64,000 nt of DNA from Pteria penguin (taxonomy: Eukaryota > Mollusca > Bivalvia > Pterioida > Pteriidae): assembly GCA_035048485.1 (NCBI GenBank), contig CM068585.1:15171501-15235500 (forward strand), given 5' to 3'. The position numbers and the translations under genes are program-made. Below the pieces are notes generated by a model. The model made no database searches. It worked only from the letters and a program-made list of their open reading frames with translations, and was not told the origin of the DNA. Shown here piece after piece: positions 10,601-25,600 of this stretch (the first letter of the stretch is position 1; each line of letters starts with the position of its first letter).

Positions 10601-13600
10601 GTAATTATTGGTTTCTGAATGATAACTCGAGTACCTTTCAATATATTCAAACAAATTTGGATATATACTTAATTATCAAGAGAGGAAGAACCCTAATGAT
10701 TTGGGGTCAAAAGGTCAAAGGTCAAGGTTACAGTCAATGAAAATAGACTGTAATTATTGGTTTCTGGATGATAAATCAAGTGCCTTTGAATATATTCAAA
10801 CCAAATTTGAATATGTAATTAGTTATTAAGAGAGGAAGAATCCTATGGATTTTGGGGTCAAAAGGACAAAGATCAAGGTCACAGCTGATGAAAATAGACT
10901 GTAATTATTGTTTTTTTTATGATTACCAGGGGTGGAAATTAACTTTTTCCTGCTACTGTCCTACCAGGCCAGTGGAAGATGATTTCCAGTGGCCCGCATA
11001 TTAAACTCGCAGAAAAGACAAAAGTTTTAATTTCAGTAATTCATCGCAACGACTTCAAGTATAGTATAGGTGGATATGGAAGTTGCTTTATTTATAGAAC
11101 TGATCTTTGTGTGAATAAAACCAAAGATATTCATAATTTTCATGAATGAAAGTGTATCAATTTGATTTAATGGGCAATGGACTTATATCTCACATATAAA
11201 CTTTCTTATATACCAAACGAAAGAGCTTGACTTGTATTTTATGATATTCATGAATTTTAAACTTCCCAAATAATTTCGTGTCATGACCCTTAGACTTTGA
11301 CGATTTATAATGTTAATTAGTGTACAGGTAAAACGTAGGTAAATATCTCATCTGGTTGGCTGTGAAGTTTCATGGATATTGATGAAGGTTTGACCTATTG
11401 AATATTTATTCACATACACCCTGTATTTCAACCGCGTGTCGATTTAAGTAGCTACGTGCGGTTAGCGGGATATTCGTCAATTTCTCTTTTCAACTCATCA
11501 GGGTTCTGTTATTTTATGTCAAATGTATACAAAATTTACATCAATCATCATTTGAAATTTCAATTTATTCTCTCTTCAATGAGGTATTACTGGTCCATGT
11601 TGATAAACAATTAGGTAATGAATTAGGCGTTTAAAAGAGTTGGTGTCAATTTTTGTAAAAATCTTAACGGTAAATAGCGGTCAGTGTGAATTGCTAATTG
11701 CAGCTAAATTTAGCGAAGGGGTTTCCAAATTCTTACTGGCCAACTGGACCAGAGCTAAACAGATTTCACTGGCCCGACGCCAAAACTACTGGCAATGGAC
11801 CAGCGGACCAGCATTAATTTCGACCCCTGATTACTCAAGTACCTTTCATCATATTCAAAGTAAATTTGGATATATGCTTACTAATCAAGAGAGGAAGAAC
11901 CCTATTGATTTTGGAGTCATAAGGTCAAAGGTCAAGCTGATAGAAAAGGCTGAAATTGTTGGTATCCAGGTGATTCTTTTATATTATCATATATTATTAA
12001 ATGCTCATCAGAATTTGATTATATTTCACATATTTGATAGGTCAAGTTCTTTTAAACAGAGGTAATTTAAATCTTATTAAAAGGGAAGGATACCTACATA
12101 TTTGAGGATCAATATGTCAAAAGGCAGTACTACACTACTGGTGATATTTATAGGAGTTATGGCCCATGAAAGTAATAATTTAGGAAAGTTTGTTGCTGCT
12201 TTGAGTTAAGCCCACACGAGGGTATATGTTTTACAAACATGCTCTAGTTTATAAAGCTGTAGCTGTTGCAATACTAGACCCATGTGTTCTTGACAATTTA
12301 ATTTATAAGTTAATCTTATTTGAACATCTGCCACATTAAGTGATGCTTAGCATTAGTATAATAGTGCTCACATTTTGTGAATTGTAAAAGTATGAAAATA
12401 AAAATAAAAGCATAATGTTTAAACTGTAGTTTTACAAAGCCATTATAACGTATGAGAGTTTTGGACTATTTTTGTTAGGACCACAACAACATTGTTTTCT
12501 TTTGACAGACATTCTTGTCATTTTTGATAGAGGTAACTTTTTTTAGTTTGTATTCTTTTTATACATATATACATTTAATAGTACAGTAACATCTTAACTT
12601 TATCAGGTCAATATTGATGGATGTGTGAAAGTGACGGATACAGGGGTGGTGCTTATTGCCCAGACATCTCCTTTGATGTGCAAGATATTTTTTCGTGGAA
12701 CCTCGGCCCGACATGTAACCTCATTCAAAGGTCGATTGATGTATAGTGATGCATGTCCAATCCTGCCTAAAACAACCACTAAAGACAGTAAGTGAAAACT
12801 AATTCAAAGAACTTTTTATTTAATGTAAAAATACTTTCTTATACTGAGCATGTACATTTTTTTAACACAACCAATTTTTAGCATAAAATGTTGAAATAAA
12901 TATACAGTGCAAGCCGCTTAATTGAATACGCTATTTGTCAGGACTTTATTATTCAAATAAACAAATATTCTTTTACACGGCATGATGAACGAATGCAGTT
13001 TCAAAGACCAAATGATCAACAAATTTTGCAAGAATTGCATATGTGTAGAACTTTCGCCGTATCTGTAATGAAATCAGTGTACATGTTTTTGATATAGATA
13101 CACTAGAATTACCTCTCTTAGATCCTTTTATTGTTTGCTTGAGCTACATTAAAGTCAACAGACCACATTTTCGATAATTTTGCAACTGTCGTTTTAAGTA
13201 CAGTGACCAAATGTTATTAAATAGCTACATTATACATGCTCAACTGACTGTAAAGATAAAACCACCGTCTATTGAAATACACGTAATTGTATCTCGGTCG
13301 TGCAACCAGGGTGATCAAAGACATAAAACAGGTTCAGCGATTTGTTTTAACAAAGGCAAATTAAAAGGCATATTCAAGTGAGTGAGAAATTTTAATTTTC
13401 CATCTGATAGAAGAGGCATGTCATCGCTTTGCTTTTCCTTAAGGAATCGTCGAATTGTGGCCATTGTGTTTGTACGTTCGCCCTGCGTTACTGGTGCCGT
13501 TTCTTCAGCCCCCCCCCCTCCCCCTATCATCACTGGCATCGCTTGGACGGGGCTCGTCTTTGTGGAAACTCGCGAATATTTTCTTGTCAGTCCGGACAGC

Positions 13601-16600
13601 TAAGCTCTCCAGGTTGCCATCGTTTGTGATGAAGGCATCAAAGGTCTAGCTATCAACATCCTCTTGAGGCCGGACATTGTCAGTTTCGCTTGCGTCGTTG
13701 TCTGACGAGGCAAAGCCAGCCTTTCGGAAGCAGTTGGCGATGATTGACGGTGCGCCAGGCCTTACTGAGTAAGTGGACGACATCTAGTTTCCGATGATCT
13801 TATGTACAACCTGACTTCGGCAGTTGGTAATTAATTAATCCTTTCATTCCTACCGCCGCGGCCTATTAGACAACGTGTGATTTGGTCAACAACTGTTACC
13901 TGGACAGTAATCTCTTTTGAGATTACCAGGACAGGTGTGAAACCATTTATCTCTAATCGATAGGTCACTCGCATTGCAATAAACAAGATGATCTCAGGCG
14001 TGATACATTGAAGTTTTAACAAAGGTATGCTTGGTACAATAATCACGCTATTCAAATAAACGAAGGCGGTTCTTTATTCTAGTGTAATAAGTGGCAGATT
14101 TTCAATAGATTTGATAGAAAATGGTTTTGGATTTCAGGATTTTATTCAATAAAACGAAATATTCAATAATGTGATATTCAATTCAGTGGCGGGCACTGTA
14201 ATAGTATAGTGATTGCTTCGCATGATCTGTGATTTTCTTTAATGTTTGATACATTATTGCCTGAATATCTTAAAATATTCTTATGCAAAGTCTGTGTGCA
14301 GCAGAGAACAAAGCTGTGAAGTTTTTGACTGTGCAAAGATAATGAGAGCAGGAATATTTTGTGAGGTTCAGTCGACAACCTCATTTTAATAAAATACTAT
14401 AAAAAAAATCTATATTTGCTTATAACATTATTATTAAGAAATTTAATGTAACATATTATGTACCTGATAGGAAATTCTTATGAAATACATTTTTATGATG
14501 TCAAACTGTTAACACTCATGTTGATGAAGTCATGTTGTCAAAACGTTCCAAAATGTAAGTAACAGAAATATGCAAATTACACAATCAGATGTAAATTGGT
14601 AAAATTGTAGTTGAACATAAGTAGACCCTGCTAAATGCTATCTATTTACCACATATTCAGACTTTTTAGATATCAAAGAACTAGTACCACAGAAAAAATG
14701 TAAAGGAAAAATAACATAAATCTGGATATATTTGCAACGATTTATTATTGTGAATTTAAGCAAAATGCCTGTAGATTTATTTATGTGTTTCTTATATTTG
14801 CGAAAATAATGCTGGGGGTGACAGTAAACCAAACTAAGTGATAGTCAATAAACATGAACATGTATATTTGATACAATCAATTTATTCTTTTTTAAACGTA
14901 CTGGTAAAATAAAGCATATAAAACATTTGCAAGAAAGTTTTGTGTTCACATGTACATGTACATTCAGCAATTCATTAGCATATGTTTACATGTAGCTTAC
15001 TTAAATTGAAAGTTGACAGCATCTGCAATTCCAACTTATTTTATAATTGGCAGATCTAGATTTTATTTCACAGTAGATTTAATGTTAGGAAAAATATTTT
15101 TGCGAATCCAACTGACTCGTAAAAATGCTAAAAATTAATCAACAGCAAAAATAACCAGATTTTGGGTAGTTTATTTGTTCCTGGGTTTCAAAAAATGATG
15201 TGGGTCCCAGTATGATAGGATATTGACCACTATTACTTTATTTTAGAATACATACAAAATGAAGGTATGCATATAAATAAGATAAAATTAGAATACATTT
15301 ATGTAAGTGTTACTGTGAGTCCGAGTGAAAAGGACAGTGCTAATACTGTATCTATCCCCTAAAATATGACTACCCTCACACTAAGTACTCTACAATTAGC
15401 GATATCGATTGGATCTTTTTGCTTTGATATTACAGCACACGAATATAAACGTCTATACAGTTATTGAAGTTATCTCAATTATTAGCTTTGTTTTCACATA
15501 CCAATGAAGAATAAATATGTATCAGACTTTGTTTAAATATAGATAAAGAAAAATACTTGCATTTCAACAAAAAATTCTGCAGCCTTGTCCTTCATTTTAT
15601 GCTTCAGTGTATATAAATTAATTCTCTGGTTAACTTGAATTCTTACATACCTTTGATGAAACATCACACTTGATCTTGGTGAGTTATTTTAATCAAACAC
15701 AGAATTTAATGGAATTTGACCTCCATTTTATGAATTATAGCAAATGTTTACAGCTACCAAGATTAGTGCACTGATTAAGTGTGGTATAATTTATTATGAT
15801 ATCTGAGTAAAACAGTTGTAATAAATACAGATACCTTGAATTTCCAGTAAAGTGGAACTTAAATTAAAGAAAAGAAGTCTTGTCAAAAAATGTGAAGGGA
15901 CTCCCTGATACCGCTAACTAATTCTCTCTGCCTCAATATGTCCTAATAAACAAGAATGAGCTGCATATTACAAGTTGTAACACTTACCCTCTATGAGAAT
16001 TCCCTGCTATACATATGTGTTCTAATAATTTGGCATATTGTTGTAGAAACTTATAGAAAGAAAGGAGGAATGTTAGTGGTACCTCACTCCAGTATGAAAA
16101 ATAGCTTTGCAGCCTTCTTAGACAAAAAGAATATGGTACCATTAAACAGTCATCACTTCATAAACAACTCAGAATTCAATGAAGACTGGAAGCTGAATAT
16201 TTCTGAATTGTCATTGGACAATGTATGTCAAACTTTCAATTTTTAAAGAATTTGTTTTGATTTTATATATTGAGTAGATGTGTAACTTAAGTCAATATTG
16301 TGGTTTGTAGGTTGTCCTGTTTGAGTAGCTTACCGTAATTTTTGGACTATAGGTCACTATCTGTTATCTAAACGAATCTGTTGACCTATGCAGTTTTTCA
16401 ACCAACGTATGTCCTAGATTAAATGTCTTAACTTTGATTCCCATCCTTTGTGAGGTACAGAAATATAAAAACCAGAATTAAGGAATTGTCACTGAATATT
16501 ATACGGAAAACTGGTCACAAGTCGAATTCAGATTTACTTGAAAATTTGATGCAGTTTGCATCAACATTTTCAGGTTGTGTCTTAAGTTGAATTTGATAAA

Positions 16601-19600
16601 ATTTTGTCCATATTTGGACTTAAAAAGCAGATGGGATAATTGCTAAATCCCATTTTAGAAACTACCGGTATATGTAGCACAGTGTAATCTTATTTTTGTG
16701 TGGATCTCAATACGAGTTTATTTCAGAAGCCTAATTTTCCTGAGAAATCAGTAACTGTGTTATATTTAATATAATATTATATAGAAGGTAGTGGTTAGAT
16801 TATTATTAGCAATACTTGTACTTTTAACTTAACACATAACTAAAATTCTGAAATATAAAAGTTGATTTACTGGAACTGATTTTAAGTGAACCTTAGTCAT
16901 CATCTCACAACTCTTATTGTTTTGATGCATTTTGAAATATAATATTTGATCAATTTATATTTTAATAATAAAGTCAAGGTCTAAGAGTTTTGTTGGCCAG
17001 AATTTCTTGCATAGAGCAATGCTTGTTAATTTACACAAAACTGAAGTTTGTAATATTTTAAAATACAAAATGATGCAGGAATTTTGTTCTACAGCCCTTG
17101 TTTGACACAATGGTAGGCGAGAAGCCACTGCAGGTAGTCATTCCTTTTGATTCTGCTGCAGAACCCAAGGAAATCTCCAAACATATATCTGATACAGTAT
17201 CTAGAGTCATAGCAAAGGTATGTAAAGATAGTAAATTTCAAGCTTTTCCTGAATGTACTTTTGTAAAAATAAGTTTGAAAGTAGGTAGAAAGTGGTTTGT
17301 TTGCTGAAATCTTTGTTGAATACATTCTTCAAGATGACAACAGTAGTTGAATGGGAGTAAGCACTATGGAGGAACTGTCACATCTATTATATCTGGCTGA
17401 AGGGTAAGTGGTCAAGTTTGTAGATGTATCTGGCTGAAGGGTAAGTGGTCAAGTTTGTAGATGTATTTGTTGAAGGTTGCTAGCTTTACTGTAGGTACTC
17501 AAAATTTCTCCACTGTTAAACATGCCTGCCATCATGTAAATGAAATAATCCTGAGGAAGCACAAGGAGTAAATAATCAGTTGTTATTTGCTTGTGTCCCC
17601 TTTATGAAAAGTCATTCCTTTTCAGAGGTCTCAAAAAGATAAAAAAGAAACTGAGTGATACAGACTGATCCTTGTTATAAAAAGCCCTCATGTACTCATG
17701 ACTTTATATTGGGTATTCGGTCTTTTCGTTATACAGAGTTACTTCCCATTTGGGACGGTATCTGACGCAAAACAGTTATGACATCATCAAATTCTATACA
17801 GAGTTATAAAGAGTTACTTCCCATTTGGGACGCTATCTGATGCAAAACAGTTATGACATCATCAAATTCTATGAAAACTGATTTTAAACTCAGGGAAATG
17901 ATAGTCTACAAATGATGTTTTCATAGAAATTTGATGATGTCATAATTGTTTTACATCAGATACCGTCCCAAATGAGAAGTAACTCTGTTTAGCAAAAAGA
18001 CTCAATAGAGCATTTATTTGGTATGTAGAATAAAATTTTGTCTTTACTACAAGTTTGTTAATTGAATGCAGTGATCAGTTTTTGTCTTCAAGTTCTATAA
18101 CTATTTAAATGTGAACTTTGATATATATGCAGAATGCTGCATTATTGTTTTTGTCCATTGACTGGGGAGTAATTAAATCTTAAAGTGAAATTCCTGCCAG
18201 CTTGAGCTATATTTCTTGATCCCTGTAAATTAAGATAATTTGAGAATGAACTGACACACATGTAAATTCTCCAAGTTGATATCACATTCTACATTGCTCT
18301 GTGTAGATACCCAAGGAGTCTTGCTGGGGTAAATGCTGGGAAAACTTGGGTATGACTTTTAAGCAACAATACCACTTTAAGCGTATCTGCATCACTTCTC
18401 CAGGGTTCTTCACATAATATATGATAATCAATCATTGAGAATGTGAAAACTAGATGTCCTGATGATAGTAATCTGAAAAACAAAAACGTTATAATCATTT
18501 GCTTTCAAAAATTGCTCCAGGATTGTCCAACGGCATTACCCTAAATAGTCAGAATCTCTGACCAATTACTGACTTTGAGAATGTACATACATGGGAGATT
18601 TATTTTGAAGATAGCAAAAGCCATAGATCTTCTTTCGATAACATTAAATAACAATTGTTTAAATTGCCTTACAATTATTCCATACTCATCTTTAGATACG
18701 TGTATTTAATACAATCGGGTAAAACTGAAAAATAAATCTTTGTATTTGTTTTCCTCCATTTCAGGAAAACTATCACCCACAGTTTGAAGAAATCAAGAGG
18801 ACAACAAGAACATCAGATGGAGATTATCACAAGTTTATGGATGTGATGAATGTACATTGTACACATCTGGATTTGGAAAATGCTACACTGGAGTAAGTTA
18901 CTAATAGATAGCTGCAATATAGTTGATACAAAAAATGAACATGTAGTGCAACGTAATCGGTCAAATGTCAGGAAAATCATTTTATATATTGTTGGAAAAT
19001 GTAAGAATCTGATTGCCTCTGATAGCTGTTTTATTAAGATAAGAGACCAAACCGTTCTATAATATCTATTTGGTAGTAACTTTGTTCTGAAGTTTAATTT
19101 CACTTCTGTTTCTTTTGAAAATTATAGCTTGTATCACACAAACTTTTATCCTTGATTTTTCTCCATATATAAAAGAATGTTAAAATTGTCATGGCTTGCT
19201 ACATTGACATTCAAATGATCTCCCAATTTATGAAGTCTTAATTAATTAACAGTTAGTGCAGGCTGAGAAAATAGTTTTTAAACTGTGATTATTATTCATA
19301 TATTGTTTAGGCCCCCCAAAAAATATATGTGTTTCCTATAGCATGGCTGAAAATTTAAGGGTTGGTAGGTCGATGTTTTTTTTTTTTTTTTTTTCTTTAC
19401 TACTCAGATAGGTTGTACAGGCTGGAATGTCTGTCTAATATTGTCTGGTATCCTGGTTTACTACATATTACAGCCAGCACAGTTTCTTGCTGCAAGTTTG
19501 AAGCCTTTCTTGTGGGTCGGGGATAATGTCAGTGAGTAGTATACGATTCGGAAGTAGAAAATATGAGACATGGGCATTAAGCAGGGTTTTAAATATAGAA

Positions 19601-22600
19601 CAATACTGTTTTAGAAACCGCTGGAAATTGAAAATATAATTAACATGGAAGCCGACAAAGCCACGGATGAAGAAGAAATAGCTCCATGGAAAGATATATT
19701 CACTAATTACACCAACATGCACCATTTATGAAAATATTAATCATTTCATTGATTACAAATTATGGACCATAATACAAAAATACAAAAAAGCATCAAATGT
19801 TGTCTTCTTCATCAAATAAATAGACAAAGGATTTACCTGATTTTAAGTGTAACATGTCATCACTTGCTAGTTTCTTGATCCTCAACCATTTGATATATAC
19901 CACATTCATTGAGTGTGATTGTATATATCTTGTACCATATTCTACTCGGTGATATATAGGGATTACAACAGGTAAAGTGTGATAGACCATGTATATATCT
20001 TGTATCATATTCTACCCAGTGGTATTGAGGGATTATAACAGATAGAGTGTGATATACCATGTATATATCTTGTATCATCTTATAAAATGTTCACAATTTA
20101 AAAAAAAAAAAAGTTTGCTCACTACAAAAACCAACTTATTTCCGAATATTGACGAGAACATCTAAGAGACTTTCCTAAAAAGGAAAAAAGGCACGGCTAC
20201 TTTCCTAATAAGGAAAAAAATGAGGCGTGGCTTTAGAAATTTAGCGGGAAAATTCACAACTGCGCATTTAAATCATGTGTCACAAAATAAAGAGAGAGAT
20301 TAGAATCAGTAATAAAAAAATTGATAGTCAAAGCAAAGTTTACATTATTGACATGATTGAGGACATTCATTTACTGAGAACCATAACAATATTACAGATT
20401 TCAACATACGATTCAATGCATTTGACTGTTATTAACTTAGCCCTTGTTTGAAGAAGAATTAACTTATCCCATATAAACATTCTTTGTAAAAGAGAGAAGA
20501 GAACCATTTGAACCTTGTTTTTCAAGCTTTGGGAGGGTTTTGGATTTATATTTAAAATGACATACCATCAGATAAGTTTCCAAACAAAATACACTCACCT
20601 AGAGGAAAAATTCTTTTACTTGAATGATTGTCTTGATTTTAAAGCTTCTTAATCTTATATTCATTGAAGATATTTTCATTGATATATTAAATACATCTGT
20701 TTAGATAATATGTTTTTAGAACATTTAAACCAGGTTCAGATGAACTTGGTACCTTGTGAATTTAATTAGTACCTATTAAATTGGTGAAATTGGTAAATGG
20801 TGATATAAAGAAGTAGCTTATTGAATTTAGTTGTAATCTCTGGATTATTTACCCATAGCAGTAGCAGAAGAATGAAGTTCTATCCACAGCTGTATACAAT
20901 TATGTAATTATACAGTTATTGTATTGGATGTCAGAATTATTACTTTAATGCTGAAATATTCATAGGTTACATATCAAATCCACGAAATTAGGGTTAAGAA
21001 TCTATGCAGTATCAGAATCATCATGACTATTAAAATCATCACCCAATGACAAATTCACCAGGTACTGAAATCATCACCCAGTGACAAATTCACCAGGTAA
21101 TGAAATCATCATCCAATGACAAATTCACCAATCATCACAAAATGACAAATTCATCCTTTACTGAAATCATCACCCAGTGACAAATTCACCAGGTAATGAA
21201 ATCATCATCCAATGACAAATTCACCAATCATCACAAAATGACAAATTCATCCTTTACTGAAATCATCACCCAATGACAAATTCACCAGGTATTGAAATCA
21301 TCATCCAATGACAAAATCACCAAGTACTGAAATTATCACCCAATGAGGAATTCACCAGGTACTGAATGACAAATTCATCAGGTACTGAAATCATCACCCA
21401 ATTACAAAATCACCAGGTACTGAAATCATCATCCAATGACAAATTCACCAATCCTCACAAAATGACAAATTCATCCTTTACTGAATTATCACCCAATGAC
21501 AAATTCACCAGGTACTGAAATCATCAATATTTATACAATACATGTCAAAAGAATTATCTTGAGTGCATGAAGTAAGTTAACATCCAACAAGCAAAAAAGT
21601 GATTTATTTGTAAAATTGTGCTCTCAAATGGATCATAAAATTAAAAAGCCGTTATACTTCTGTCTCTAGTTTAGAATACAATGCATATAATAGCTTGTCT
21701 TATTTCAAACAATGAAGGAATTATCCCAACTTTTAAGTATTAAGATAAATGCACAGCAGTAATTTTTCCAAATAAAGTGAACACAGGAAGATCTAAACTG
21801 GCCTTGCTCAAATACTGAAATGAAAATTATATGAGTTTTAAACAAATATAATTGGTTATGCTTCATTCACTTTGAGTCATGTGGATTTTGTAAAATTTAT
21901 TCCAATAATTATATGCTTAGCTAGTATTTCAAAATTCCAACAGGTGTTTCTCCAATCCCACATTCTGGAACTGACATTTCTCTCTTCGGATAATGGGTAA
22001 TGGGAGTCCTTGAACACTATTAAAAGCAAAAAACAGACATACATTGTTTTGGTCTAAAACAAGATTATAAAGTAAAATGTACTCAAAATCAAATGATATA
22101 TTTTTAATTTTCAGAAACTATCGTGGCTATAGTGTAGATGACAGAATGGGTTGTTATTATTCTCGTCAAACACTGTCAAAATCTTTTCCTTACTTTGAGA
22201 TTGAGGTGTTGGAAATATATGAAGTACCTAATAAATCACAAGAAGAAAATACTGGGTTACTTATTGGTGTGTTACATGAATCTATTTTTGGGAAGAGGAA
22301 CCCAATGGAAGATAATTCAGACACAGGAGGAGTTGTGCAAACGTAAGTAATATTGTTAATCCATTATGCCCCCAGATTGATAGTTTTGTTTCTGACTTGT
22401 CTATCTGTCTTTTTGTTTATTGTCAACATTAAACTTGACCATAACTTTTGAACTGTGAGAGATAGAGACTTCATATTTGGCATGCATGCTCAACTTGTGA
22501 CCTTCACCATGACCTTTTGACCTACATTTCAAAATTTCCCATACTTTGACTATGTTGCCACCAGGGGCATTCATGTTTTACAAATACATCTTGTTTACCT

Positions 22601-25600
22601 TGGAATTTGACCTTGAATTAGGAATTCATTGAAAATACTTACTTCCTTCTGACAATGCCCCACTGGTGAGTTACATTGCCTTTTGACAAGTCTTGGTAAG
22701 ATGGTTGGGATGTACATGCTATTTGTATGTATTAAGGATGAACATCTCCTTTATAACTGTCAATTATCCTTGCTATAATCATCTGCTTTACAGGGATGTG
22801 TTAATTATGCACATATTTTATTACAGATATACTGACTTAGTAGTTGGTGATGTGATAGGTTTTGGCATAGTTGGAGAATGGGAATCAGAATACATGCCAG
22901 GAAATGAATGTAAATTCTACTCAACAAAGAATGGAGTGGAGGTATGTAAAGATTACAGTAATATATAATTAGATATGTATCATCATAATAATTACACACT
23001 TCTCTGTATCATGGATAAAATTATTGTAAATAAGTGTGCTGCATCAGAGGGTTGCCCCACAAAGATCAGTCCTTGAGTTCATTTATGCAGCCGTTTTCAG
23101 CCATTTTGTATTTTGGATAATTATATTATAAAGTACTTATTTGTCAGAACCAAATTTTCATGCTTTTGAATGTTATATTATATTATAAAGCACAAGTAAA
23201 ATAAGTGAAACACCTGGGAGTAGTAGGGACCTTGGATCTCCGAAGAAATACCTGTAGAAAATAAAGACAAATTAGACAATCATATAAAGCACAAAGACAC
23301 TACAGCTAACAAGGCACTCTATATCTCACTTATATTTGTTCCCTGTCTGGGACTTGAAAGCACGACCTATGGTACCAAATCACCTTGCTGTTATGCATCC
23401 GAGCTACCTGAGCTTCACAAAAATAGAGCTTTAATAGCCAGTCATTAGCTAATCACATGTATGACAACATGGCTGCAGAAAGTGAAGGGATTTACCTGAT
23501 GTAAATGGAAAATCCTCTGAAAGAATACAATCACTGTAAGAGAAATAAACAATTACAGCATAAATAGAATCAGTGAAACACCTGGGAGTACTATATATAT
23601 ATATGTATTTTTTTCAAAGTTGCAACATAAACTTTATTATGTAAGTTGTGTATACAAGGATCAAGAAGGATAGGTATATTTTTGCTATGCATTTTTATTA
23701 CTAACATACTTCTCTTAATGAACTTATTATAATTCAGAGGATGGTGGCATTCATATTTCATGAGTGCTATTACATTTAGCACATGCACAAAATTGGGCAG
23801 ACATGTACTTTTATTGCTATGTATGAGGTATGATCATCTTGGCACCATATACTTTGATATTCCCAAGGAAATTCATGAGGATGATTCCAAGGATCTTATA
23901 AATCGAATTGTCACTGAGGATAAAATTTAGGTTAATTTTTATCTTGAATGTAAGAAACTAAGCATGTGATGCATTCGCCCTTGTTCAAGAGAGTTTCATC
24001 AGCTTGGGAAGCTGCCTTTTGGCTGGGTTGTGCCACTATGTTTAAGAGGTTGGTTACCTCCTGCTTCCCTGTCGCGATATAACTTAAAAATTGTTGAAAG
24101 CGACGTAAAACACCAATCAACCAATCTCTGTCTTTTGGAACAATCAGGGAATAATCATGATTGATTTAGAAAGGCCATGGGATAAATGATGCATATTATG
24201 CTAAATGACTGTGTCAGGAGATTGTGAGAAAGAGGAGAGGAAAGCTATCCAAAAGCGTTCTGCTCTTGCAGGATAACACATCTACTCACACTTCCCATAT
24301 TGCAATGATGACTGCAGTAGAATGCAGGTTCTTCCCCCATAAGCTCCAGATTAGTACTTCTGATTTCTATCTGTTCCCAAATTATTAAAATCTTATCTAC
24401 GTTGTAAGAATTTTGGAAGCATTGAGAGTGTCATGGCTTCTGTATATGAATACTTAAGAAACCAGAAAGAAGCATTTTATTTTGAAGGGATTTAGAAATT
24501 GGAACAGAAATGGAGAAAGGGCATTGAGATCAAGGGAGATTATATTGAAAAATAATAACAACTTTTTCAATCTTTGGTATTCCTAAATACGGTTGCAACT
24601 TGTTATTTCAAATTCGCGCAAGTTGAAATTTTGATTATCTCAAAGTCAAGTTAGTGTCCCAATTTTTACCTTTTATTTCTTTGCGATTTTATTTTGGTTA
24701 AGTCAGAGTCGGTTAATGTGGAAGAAATACAAATAACCAGTCATCCCAGTGGGGTATGCAGTAAATAATTGATTGTTTAAATCTGATGCTAATTCACGTT
24801 GATTGACCATGATTAGGTAATTAGATTGTGTCAGCTCTTGCTATTTTAAAATATGCTCATTATCAAAGGAAGATTATAGGTTAGAATAATTTTCCTTAAT
24901 CGATTTTTAATTTCCATGAATAATATTTAATAAGATTTAGTCAGTAGATATATATATTATATGTACATAGACATAACATACGAAAGTATACTACATAAAT
25001 TAGATCTATTTTCAGTGTTCAAATCAAATTAATCAGCAAAAGTGGTATAAGTAATATGAATGAAGAAATTTAACTTTTTCATCATAAAGTAAAATTTACA
25101 GAAAGCACAGTTACTGTAATGGAAATATAAAGGAATGAAGGTGTCATTGTTTGTATTCATGGAAATTTAAGCCAGCATTATTAACAACCTGGTTAAAACC
25201 ATATCTTTATTCCACTTCTTTATTTGTCCCATTGCGGATAAAGATCTGGAGAAACTCCGTAAAGGGGTTATGTTTTGGTGAACTCAGCCAATCAATGCAT
25301 CAGCTACAAATTCCTAGGAGTGAAATTAACATCCACAGAGTGTGTGACCCACAAGGTAGTTTTTGAACAGTGTTTGTTACATATTGCGTCACCAGGGGCA
25401 TAGCTGCCTATACGCCAGCACGCCATGACGTGCACATCACAGGGACAAAAAAAAAAAAAAAAATTAAAATGTGACTCAAAGACATCTATATCATATGACA
25501 ACTCGTAAGTGTCAACTCAATTTGTGAAAACATTAATCCTCAACTTTCTCAAAATCAAAAATACTTTAATGTTAAGAGGTAGATTCAAGTTCAGCTTTTA

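Larger units (their letters stand above)
18893..22114 (+). other. Intron 7
   Basis: 3.2-kb intron with a long T run at about 19378-19395, a 70-bp tandem repeat (19920-20075) and a 35-bp minisatellite (21031-21527). The rest is AT-rich with no recognised content. Confidence 0.6.

Noticed and set aside
11640..12065. 141-codon open frame on the + strand
   Set aside because: It runs across the end of the hAT-like element and into the 150-bp tandem repeat, so it mixes two repeat types.
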